Below, piece by piece: positions 11,942 to 21,717 of a stretch of 64,000 nt of DNA; the first letter of the stretch is position 1, and each line of letters starts with the position of its first letter. The position numbers and the translations under genes were made by a program. The notes under the pieces are model-generated. The model was not told the DNA's origin. It saw nothing but the letters and a program-made list of their open reading frames with translations, and did no database searches. The stretch is from NCBI GenBank assembly GCA_963281255.1, contig OY725497.1, positions 4,332,968-4,396,967 on the forward strand, in the 5' to 3' direction. Source of the DNA: Aphrocallistes beatrix. Lineage: Eukaryota; Porifera; Hexactinellida; Sceptrulophora; Aphrocallistidae.

Positions 11942-12000
11942 ACATTTCGCCTTTCCAACCTGACAACCAGCAGGCTTGTTAGGTTGGAAAGGCGAAATGT
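11942..12000. repeat. Short perfect inverted repeat (25-bp arms, 9-nt loop)
   Basis: The arms 11942-11966 and 11976-12000 are complementary at 24 of 25 positions; the one mismatch would be a G-U pair in RNA. The loop is CCAGCAGGC. It could be a small foldback element or an RNA hairpin. No flanking target duplication is evident. Confidence 0.75.
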
Positions 12001-12523
12001 CCCGATGTTAATTTGGAGCACGTTTAGTTAAATTGCACTTGTCCGAATTTAAAAAAAGGTATTTATGCCCACGTTTTTGTAGTAACGAGGATTGCATTTA
12101 CTAAATTTGGGGAGGCAACACTTTTTCTTGGTCTTTTAAATTCAGTCAATTGTTTCTACCCAACTTGAGTATGTATATATGCATGATTCTAGAATAATGA
12201 ACTACATTACTTAAGAAATCACTCACCCGTGATCTTGTTGTTCTGATAGTATTCACACGTCTTGGAATGGCTCGATACCATTTTCACGACGAGCACCATC
12301 TTTAGGAAATTGAAAAACTTCATGAAGTGTTCTACTCCTCTGTAATTGGAAGTCGAGTCAGGCACGAGACAAGACATCTCGTCCAAATGATTTATGCAAT
12401 TAGTATTGTCAAGTGAGGTATTATAAATGAGTAATAGAAATAATATGCAGCAAAACTAAAAGAATAACTGGAATATCAATTCGAAAATGAGTCTAAATTT
12501 AACTTTCCATTACATATGCTGGC

Positions 12524-12848
12524 CAGGGAATTAAAGGTTCACGAATGGACTAAATAAAAGCAATTCAGTTCGTTCACGTCTAGACTGTGTCGCCCCGCCC
12601 GTGCGAGATGTCGGCAGATCCTCTTGAGGCCCTGTGGTTATTAAGTACATTAGTCCGCGAGAGATGTCTGGAATTAGCACTCTTAGTGATATTTTTCTAT
12701 TTTATGAATCAATATTTATCGATATTCAGTTTAATTCGTTCAGTTCACGTTCAAATGGCACGGATCAATCTTCCGTTCGTACAACTGCCGTCCGGCAACC
12801 ATTGGCATTCGTTCAGTTTAAGTTCGTTTGTGAACCCTTCATTCCCTG
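12524..12848. mobile_element. hAT-like MITE upstream of PARP copy B
   Basis: 325 bp with inverted ends of the form CAGGGAATNAAAGGTTCAC. It is flanked by perfect 8-bp direct repeats ATGCTGGC (12516-12523 and 12849-12856). The matching sequence upstream of copy C (around 21612-21620) reads straight through without it, an empty site. 8-bp duplication plus CAG ends indicate hAT. No transposase is present. Confidence 0.8.
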
Positions 12849-12945
12849 ATGCTGGCAGCTATGCTTGAGATGAAAAGATTCATAATTCACATCTATTTGG
12901 AGATGCATGCGGTGTTTATTTTTTGTACCTCCATTGTCTATTAGA

Positions 12946-15900
12946 ATGAGTGATTCGAAGAACTCACTTTCAGATATGAACCCATCTTCAAATCCCTCTT
13001 CTCAGGGTGCACGCCCTGAATCCCAGATTGATCTTTCTCAACTGGATCTTTTGCATACCTCAACTACAGTTACTCCTCAATCCACTTCCTCTGACCTTAT
13101 CGATCTTCTCGGTGAGATGTCCCTCTCCCCTGTCCTCCCTTCTCCGGATCCAGTACCGCTTCTTAACCCCGTTATAACAGATGAACCCCTGGCCCATCTC
13201 TTTATTACAGGAATCGATGCGTATGCCACTGTAGAAGAATTTGAAGACGGCACAGTTCTGAAAAGATACAAAAAGTTTTGTTCGAATCTCCGAATGCAAA
13301 CGAATACAAATAGTGATAAAAAACGAATAATAATTTCGTTTCACAATAGAGATGCCATCATAGAGTTTGAGTCAGACTTGCGAAAAAGCTTCCCAGGTGA
13401 AAATGTTAATTTCAAGATTGAATATATCGAACGAGAAGAACCGACAACTCTAAAGCAGGAACCTGCACCTCCTCTCACTCAGAAGGAAAGAGAAGCCACT
13501 CAGACTGAAGCGAAACCAAGAGAGCCAATTCCTCCGTAAGTTTTTTTCATAGATTGGTAATTTTTACATCAAATCCACTCACTGTGTTGTTGTAGGGCTA
13601 CAGCTAGTAAGAACATAAGTACAGATTTGATGATATTTATCAAGGCAAAGTTCATTATTCACATCGACAACTTTAAGCTACAGGGCACAGTTGCGTATGA
13701 CGAAGACGAGGGAACTATAACTATCACGCATCCAGACCCTCAAGAGCTTCATCGATTCGAGATGAATGTATTGAATGAGGTAAACAAACTATAAATACTC
13801 CCGTTTTTATGATGTAGATGTGTACCTATATATATAGTTTTCTTTGCGAAATTGACTGTTTTAATAATCGCTCGACATTTTATTTTATAATAGCCTGTGT
13901 GCTTTTGTAGATTGATGAAGTACTTGAGGACTTAAACGAAGAAGAAATGAAATTTTTGGAAAGTCCAGTCCAGCATTATTCATCTTACATTGACATGATT
14001 TGTCAAACCGAGACAACGCAGATTAAATATATAATAAACAGTAATCCGAATCAAATTCATATTTTCGGTGACAAGTTGTTAGTCAGTAAAGCTATGAAAA
14101 AGTTAAAACAGACACTCTACACACAGCTAACGATCTCACGGTAAGTTCAACATTTTAATACTTGGATAGTTATGATGCGTGTTTGTTAAGATTTATGAAA
14201 AATTGGTCTTTTTTGAGAGAATGATTTTTACATGAATAATTTGAATTGTAAGTTATTATTTTCATTAGCAACATTCCACTCGTTTTCTTTTTAAAAAGTT
14301 TCCCATTTTGTTACACCTCAAAACCTCAAGAGCAAACAAATAAAATTCCTGGGAAAAACGAATAATCTTTTCGTTTCACAATAGAGACGCTATTATAGAG
14401 GCTGAGTCAGACTCACAGAGAAGCGTCTCAGGTGAAAATGTTGATTCCAAGACTGAATATATCGAACGAGAAGACCCGACAATTCTAAAACAGGAATCTG
14501 CGTCTCCTCCCACTCAGACTGAAGAAAAGCCAACAGAGCCAATCCCTCCGTAAGTTCATTTCCAATTTTTAAAATCAGACATATAATAACTCCCAAGTAT
14601 TTTATGTGAGAGTTTGTTTATCTGTAAGTATGAGTCAGTGATTCATGTGGAGCTTTGTTAAATCTGATGAATTATCATTTCACTCAGAGTTGATTAGCAT
14701 TTTGTATAAACTGAGATTATTGTCATTATCTAAAAAGTTAGCACTTATAATTTTCTGATGCATCCCGTTTCTTGGTTCAGGAGGCATGTATGTGCAAATA
14801 ATTATTTCATACTTTTTTATAGATTGGTAATTGAATTTTTTCTCCCTATGATCTTTATCCGAGTTTAAATTTAATATTTTGCATCAAATCCACTCATTGT
14901 GTTGTTGTAGGGCTACAGCTAGTAAGAACATCAGTACAGATTTGATGATATTTATCAAGGCAAAGTTCATTATTCATCTCGACAACTTTAAGCTACAGGG
15001 CACAGTTGCGTATGACGAAGACGAGGGAACTGTAACTATCACGCATCCAGACCCTCAAGAGCTTCAGCGATTCGAGAGGAATGTATTGAATGAGGTAAAC
15101 AAACTATAAATACTTTTTATGGTGAGATTTTCTTTGCGAAGAGTTTCTTCGTTGCTTGATATTTTATTTTATAACAGCCTGTGTGCTTTGTTAGATTGAT
15201 GAAGTATTTGAGAATTTGGACGAAGGAGAAATGAAATTGTTGAAAAGCCCAGTCCAGCGTTATTCATCTTGCATTGACATGATTTGTCAAACCGAGGCAA
15301 TGCCGATTAAATATATAATAAACAGTAATCCAAATCAAATTCATATTTTCGGTGAAAAGTTGTTAGTCAGTAAAGCGATGAAAGATTTAAAACAGACACT
15401 CTACACACAGCTAACGATCTCACGGTTTGTTCAACATGTTTGTACTTGGATGGTTATAATGCGTGTTTTATGAAAATTGTTCTCTTTTTGAGAGAACGAT
15501 TTTTGCATGAATAGTTGCTATTGTAATTTATTATTTTTCTTTATCTACAGTCCACTCGTTTTCTTCTTCAAAAGTTTCCCTTGCACCTTACACCCTGACA
15601 TCAACCAATTCCACATTTCAGACCTCACAGTGAATATCAAAGGTACCTCTTCAGTAGAGCAATGCAAAGAAATCAGAAATTCAATGCAACAAGCTGTTTC
15701 ATCTTGTTGTGTTAAACCTTTGAGGATAAGTCAGAAACTGCTGAGACCAGCTCATGTGTTCATCACGAGAAATGATTTATGCGTATGCTTATTGATACAG
15801 ACTCAAGATGGTGAATTTCTTGATAAAGCGGATAAAGCTATTCCGGGAGGTAGCTGTTATGTCTGTGGTCTGAAAGAGCATATAGATCCCCTGATCCCAG

Positions 15901-18900
15901 TCCTAGAGAACCCGATCGAAGAGAGATTATCTATTTCTCAGAAGGCAGTAATAAAGCTTACCAAAACAACTGACAAGGGTATCATTTTATTGGAAACGAT
16001 CAAGGCGAAGAGTAAGGTTTCTATCAGCCTGGATGAGCAGACTGTCACCATCACAGGGTTTATTTATGATAATATTAATGCCACGGTTGAGGAATTGAAG
16101 AAAAATTTTGAAGATGTGAATATAGTTTTGGATGATCAGATTTTGAAACCGCTACAGGTAAGAGCAGTTTGAAATGATGAAATAGTTACGGATTATTTCT
16201 GAATTATATTGCGGGATTGGTCCTCATATGCTACGTGTCAAAATAATAACTACGTATATGTAGACTTGCCTATAAGGTGTTTAAATATTGAACAATCAAT
16301 TTTCAGGATAGCTTATTAGTTTATTAAAAGGATTCATCTTAAATTAATTTTCGAAATATATATTTCACTGTAATTCCATTGCATTAATAAACCGTTAAAA
16401 GGTGTCAAAATAAGGATTATATAAACAAATTCAAGTTTCTGAGAACATGGATTGTACATATGATAATGGTGAATTAAGACACTTTATCTGACTTAACAAC
16501 CATTCTGACATCAGACATGCGTTTGCATTTAAGCACAGTTGTTTTCATTTTTAGAAGTCTTATTTGTTGGATCAAAGATCGAATTTTAAATCACAAATTA
16601 TTCAAAATTTGGAGTTGAGCTTCCAATTGAAGGTAGACGTACAGGGAGATCGGATATGTCTATCTGGAGACCAGGACTCGTTACGCAACCTCGAGGCAAA
16701 CCCGCGGAAGCTGGTAGAATTCTTTGAACATAGAATTCCTATCAGAACGATCTGTATAGAGGTAGAAGAACGTTCTGTGCAGTTGTTCGCGGAATTGATA
16801 TTTCGTTATCTCGGAGATCTGAGTTCTCAGGAACACTTCTTTGTCTTTCTGATTGACAAGAAACGAAAGCAAATGACTATGCACCCAGGATTTTGTGAAA
16901 TTCCAATCCTGATAATTGCTGCCGATTCAATCATTGTTTCGATTGAATCGAGAGTTAAGGTATGTTATTATTAATTTAATTGATCTCTTCTATTTATGAA
17001 CGAACTCGTCCGTCATTCCTGTTTAATTTTAAACAAGTGCGCTTCGCTTGCTTGCGCTTCGAGGGTGGTGAACACTTTAGATAACATCTACATTAATATA
17101 CACATTCTATTAAAATCCTTACTATTAAAACTCGATTAATGTTTATATATACGTATATCAGCGGTCGGCAACCTGGGGCCCGCTTGTTAGTGACTGTAGT
17201 ACAAAATGGGCCCGCCTAATTTTGGTGTGAAATTGATGCTGAATATCAATTTAATTGTGACATTGCTTCAATATGAGTCAACTTATAATGGTACTGTCAC
17301 GAAAACTTTGGTCCGGGGGACCAATTTTTCATGGAAAATTGGTCCGGGTGGACCATTTTTTTCAGGGAATATTGGTCCAGGAGACTAATTCTTTCATGGA
17401 AAATTAGATTCTATCAAATCATTCAAATCATCCTCGATTTTTTTATACTTTTCAATTGTCGAACAACCAAGCTGTTTGACCGCAGACTGACAATTCATAT
17501 TTTAGTATTCAATATATATTTAGATAATCTAGAATCTAATAATCTAAGAAGTGTAGTTTATTTATTCTGCTCTCTCTAAAATCTGAACTCTCTTCGAGTG
17601 CCTACCTATTGCAATAACTAGACATAAAACAGCTACCACAGCGCCACTGGGACTTGACATCCTTTCCAAATTGTTCTGGAATGGTGATGCGTTTTTCATG
17701 GAAATATTGGTTCGGGCGGACCAAAATTCCTTATGGAAAATTGGTCCATAGTAGGACCAAAATTTTCAGGGGAGGACCAATTTTCCCTGTAAAAATTGGT
17801 CCCCCGGACCAATTTTCCAGTGACAGTACCATAATGACCAGTATATTGAAATGTTCAGGGGTTTTCCTCCCATTATCTCTCCTGACAAAACTATAAGGAT
17901 GATTAAAGAAATTCTGGACGGATTCTGGGATGTGCACCTTGATGTATGCTTTTAACGAACACATTGATACACTACTGTGCCACGTTGCCATTTTTGTAAC
18001 AAGAACTGACATATTTGGGGCCCACTTAAGGATTAAGGCTGCCCGCCACTGATACATATACAAACAAACAATAATCGAGTTTTAATAGTAAGGATGATAG
18101 TTTTGATGCTAGTACTCTCATTAGGAATTACGTCCCAAATGCGAGGTTGTTCAATTGAAAAAAGAAGATCTGAACTTAATAGCAAGAGACGCATCAAATA
18201 AGATTAAACAAATTGAAGTATCAGAATACCTCCGCATAATACCTGACGATCAAGGGTGTAAGCTCCAAGTCTTTTCGATTGGTCTATCATCGAGAAATGC
18301 ACAAAAGATTGTTGATTCTGCGCTGTCTGATCAATACTGCTATAAAAATTTACCAATAACCCCAATGCTTGCGTTCTACATTCAAGAGAAAAAACTCGTT
18401 GACATTTTCACCAAAAAATGGCAATGTAATATGAAAATAATCGAAATGAAAGAGAATGAAAAATTCATCACTCACTGTCAAATAGATGGTAAGAGGGAAT
18501 CTCTTGAAAAATTAGCCAATCATATCACTACCCTGAATAAGGATCTCACTTCTAAATCGGTCGAGGTTAATTATCCAGCCAAAAAATTCTGTTCCCAATT
18601 CCACTCAGAAATTCTTGAAGTTCTAACTGCTATAAAAGGAGAATCTAATATCGTCATTGATGCGCGAAGCATTATAACAGGAAAAGATCCGACTTCTATT
18701 GGACAGGCCAAAGTCAATTTCATTTCGACTTTTAGTTCTGATGTCAATAATCTTTCTGACACATTTTCCAATCTGATTAAATTTAGCGATACAACCCCAG
18801 TTCCTCTCTTACCTGCACAGCATAAGAAATTAGCATCAGATATGCTACCTACGCTTACAAGTCTAAGTATGAACCGACACTACTATATCGTCCTCAATCG

Positions 18901-21220
18901 TGAAAATGTTTTTATTAAAGCAATTAACTATTTTGCAAACGCCGCTCTTCCTTGTGGAGAACGTGACATGCAGCCGTACTTAGAGATCTCGTCTTGTGAA
19001 TATCGAGCTGATAATTTGGTTATCTTCAACCTCCTCAACAGTCAGTCGTCTCAAGTCAAACTGAATGCTTTCGGAGTAGACAACTCAGTCAACATTCGAC
19101 CCCCTTCTTCTCCAGAACAGCCATTCAAACTAGAAGGGAAACACGTGAATGTACAAACTGTGCTCGCTGAAATTAAGAAGTATGTGCAGGAACTGTGGCA
19201 GTATCTGGGAACATGTGAAGTTTCTGTACACTGTCCATTGTCCGCAATACAAACAGATCCTGAAATCATTAAATTCCTCTCTGGCCTATCTCATCCAAGC
19301 TTTAACATTCAATACAAGTTCCCCAGTCAATCTCAGACTATAGTAGGCGAGCTGATCACTTCTTACGAGCTCTCTCTGAAGTCACATATCCTAAGTATAG
19401 ATCTACGGAAGGGAGACATCACAAAAATGAAAGTTGATGCCATTGTAAATGCTGCCAATAATGATCTCGATCATTGCGGTGGAGTAGCTCTAGCGATTAG
19501 CAATGCTGGAGGTCCTATCGTACAACAGTCGAGTACGGAACACGTTAAAAGACATGGAAAAGTTCCTGTCAGTCATAATGTGATATTACCTCCCGGTAAT
19601 CTACCTTGTCAATCTGTCATCCATGCAGTTGGTCCTATCTGGGACTCCATGAATCAGAATAGAGTAAAGAATGAGTTAGGACAATGTGTGTTTAACATAT
19701 GCCAACAGGCGGATAACGCTGGGTTTTCCTCCATCGCTATTCCCACGATATCAGCTGGAATATTCGGTTTTCCTCTCCAACTGTCTACCTCCATCATTAT
19801 TGAGGCTATTGAGCACTTCTTTTCTATCCAACCTAATTACTCACTTCGTAAATTGATTCTGATCGACATACAAGATGAAGCAATAGTTCAATTTCAGAAA
19901 GTTTTTAATCAAAAACCCAAATTTAGAAGTTGTCCTATCCAAAAGAAACCATCGTCTTCTACTCCACAAATTATTTTCGAGTGGCAGGGACATGATGGAC
20001 AATGGTATCCATTTTCAGAAATGGATTACAACAAAATAAGAACAGCTTACAGTGCCAATCCTAAAGGAACCGCTCAAACTTCTCGTGGCAAATTCACGTA
20101 CACTGTTGATTTTACATCTTTGGTTCAAACCAACGACCAGACTCAAGCTAAAAAGAAGATTCAGATAATCAATCCGTCCCCTACTACCGAATCCGTTCCA
20201 AAGGATGATGACTCTCCGCCCGCTTCCTGGAAAACGATCGCTTCTGAAAAGATTGAGTTCTTCGGCCTCAAAACCACCCTTGATTCCATCAAGCAGCAAT
20301 TCACTGCGTTAATTCATAAATTGGTTTCTAAATCGGAATTTCCTGTGACTTGTCAGATGAAAGATTTAATTCGGATTGTAGATTCTTGCAAGACCGAATA
20401 CGTAAAATTTGATTTGACGAAATCTGATGATGAAAATATCAAAGTATTGATTGAAGGTTTTGCCAGAGAAGTAACTGAAAGTGAGAAGAATATAACTACA
20501 GAACTTATGAAGTTGTTGCTGGCTGACCAGGCTCAGGATCAACGATTCGAGCCTACACCAAAGCATTGGGACCCTCAGACTAACGAGATTTGTAAACTTG
20601 TAAACTTACAACCTATTTCACCAGAATATCTTGATGTTGTCAATAAGTTCAAGTCAACACTTCCTAATGCAGTCATCGTGAAGATAGAACGGATCCAGAA
20701 TACTTGGTTATGGACTCGGTATCAACAGGACAAGCAGCGTATCGTTCAGAAGAGCACGACCGGTGCTAATGAAGTGTTTGTATATCACGGAACTAGGACT
20801 ACTAACCCTATGTCAGTTTATAATGGCGCTCAGGGATTTGACTTTCGATTCTCAAGTCGAGGTATGTGGGGCAATGCGAACTATTTCGCTGTTAACGCTT
20901 CTTATTCGCATGGTTATGCGCACACTCTTGGAGACGGGAGTAATCAAATGTTCAGTGTCAGGATTTGTGCTGGAGATGTTATCGATTTGCCTTCGGATAG
21001 AAGTCTGAGATTACCTCCATCGAAGCCTCAGGCTGCTCAAGTGATCCTCCCAAATCCTACATCCGCATCTCCTCAGGATGCTGTAGCTCCCCAGTTCGCT
21101 AATGATCCATACGACACCGTGTCCGGAGACACTGTGTCCGGATTCACAAGCGGATCAAAGGTGTATATGATCTATGAGAACGGCCGAGCCTACCCCGAGT
21201 ACCTCATCACATACAGATAG
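12946..21220 (+). CDS. PARP14-like mono-ADP-ribosyltransferase, copy B
   Basis: Core exons: 12946-13535, 13596-13779, 13911-14140, 15551-16157, 16555-16959, 18125-21220. All phases agree and the short form has 1703 residues. Exon 1 has only one RRM-like domain, equivalent to the fourth in copy A. The start matches the MSDS start of A; an upstream in-frame ATG at 12907 is not conserved as a start. A duplicated module (14385-14549, 14911-15094, 15195-15424) lies between exons 3 and 4 and would add 193 residues in frame. The last exon carries KH-like segments, macro domain, WWE-like domain and ART with His about residue 1560 in YHGT, then NYFA and YPEYLITY (H-Y-L). A five-residue tandem duplication (DTVSG twice) sits before the final strands. 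It looks intact. Confidence 0.88.
14385..15424 (+). repeat. Internal duplicate of the exon 1 end-exon 2-exon 3 module, copy B
   Basis: Three candidate exons: 14385-14549 (165 bp, phase 2/2, end of the RRM plus Pro/Glu-rich linker), 14911-15094 (184 bp, copy of exon 2) and 15195-15424 (230 bp, copy of exon 3). All are open in the right frame and bounded by AG/GT. The first would start at a cryptic acceptor (TTTTCGTTTCACAATAG) lying inside old exon 1 sequence. Upstream of it, 14269-14340 matches the start of exon 4, so the duplication junction joined exon 4 to exon 1. The last donor is GTTTGT, weaker than GTAAGT elsewhere. Inclusion or alternative use is inferred. Confidence 0.65.
17159..18051. 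mobile_element. hAT-like element nested in the Helitron-like insertion
   Basis: Imperfect inverted ends: CAGCGGTCGGCAACC on the left and the complement of CAGTGGCGGGCAGCC on the right, with GGGGCCC further in on both sides. The flanking 8-mers ACGTATAT and ATACATAT match only at 5 of 8 positions, so a target duplication is not proven. Minus-strand open sequence in 17834-18051 may be a remnant of a coding region but no domain is recognised. Confidence 0.4.
17289..17831. mobile_element. PIF/Harbinger-like foldback MITE with TAA target duplication
   Basis: Ends are TGGTACTGTCAC and its exact complement GTGACAGTACCA. They are flanked by TAA at 17286-17288 and 17832-17834, the 3-bp duplication typical of PIF/Harbinger. 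Each arm is built from several copies of a GGAAAATTGGTCCNGGGGACC-type subunit, so the element can fold back extensively. No transposase is seen. Confidence 0.65.
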
Positions 21221-21717
21221 AATGTGTCTTCATACTACTTGATTGTATCTAGAATAAGCACCTTAGGTTCAATGTGACTTCTCCGGTTCGGTTTAACTCA
21301 AGCTTTTGTATTTTATGTAGCAGTAAGTTTTTGAATAGTTTCGTATTTTCATATCTATTTTGTTTATGTTTACGGATGCTTACACATGTGATATTACAGC
21401 ACAGTTAGTGCTTATTTATTTTCAGCCTATAGAATAACTGGAATATCCTCTCAGAACTATAATAGTAGGAAAACTATAGTAGCTAAGGGATTTTCAATTT
21501 GACGCATTGGTGGGGTGTCTAGGGCTAGAAAGCTCATACATATCCATAACTAAAAAAAATAACTAGAATACGCGCATCAATTCGAGAATGAGTTTAAATT
21601 TTACTTCCATTACATATGCTGACAGAAATGCTTGAGATAAAAAGATAAGATTCATGATTCACACCTATTTGTGGAGATGCATGCGGTATTTATTTTGTAC
21701 CTCCATTGTCTATTAGA
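21221..21717. other. Intergenic region between PARP copies B and C
   Basis: The first ~200 bp match the 3' flank of copy A, and the last ~130 bp match the sequence upstream of copy B without its MITE. It therefore contains the junction of the tandem duplication. No gene is seen. Confidence 0.6.

Larger units (their letters stand above)
11012..12945. other. Intergenic region between PARP copies A and B
   Basis: No gene is visible. The first ~200 bp (the A 3' flank) closely match the 3' flank of copy B. The region also holds a pentamer satellite, a perfect-looking hairpin and a hAT-like MITE, listed separately. The last ~100 bp before copy B match the sequence before copy C and so belong to the duplicated unit. 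Confidence 0.6.
17034..18094 (-). mobile_element. Helitron-like insertion carrying nested elements
   Basis: On the minus strand it begins TCCTTACTATTAAAACTCG and ends in a GC-rich tail (GCGAAGCGCACTTG), the same ends as the copy at 5272-5555. It lies between A and T with no target duplication. Copy C at the same intron position reads TTTTAAATGATAG and gives the empty site. A second Helitron-type TCCTTACTATTAAAACTC end is present inside in the opposite orientation at 17116-17139, so the element may be a composite. Confidence 0.5.
16960..18124. other. Intron 5 of PARP copy B, enlarged by nested transposons
   Basis: The same intron is only 102 bp in copy C (25700-25801). The extra ~1060 bp are transposon sequence, described in the next three entries. 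Confidence 0.75.

Noticed and set aside
11942-12000. Calling the hairpin a microRNA gene
   Set aside because: Near-perfect arms without the usual bulges, and no evidence of processing or conservation; kept only as an inverted repeat.
12907-12945. Upstream in-frame ATG giving PARP copy B 13 more residues
   Set aside because: The equivalent ATG in copy C region is out of register and copy A has none; the shared MSDS start following TCTATTAGA is used in all three.
17731-18063. Minus-strand frame in copy B intron 5 as a transposase gene
   Set aside because: It crosses element boundaries (Harbinger-like end into hAT-like sequence), and no transposase motif could be recognised.
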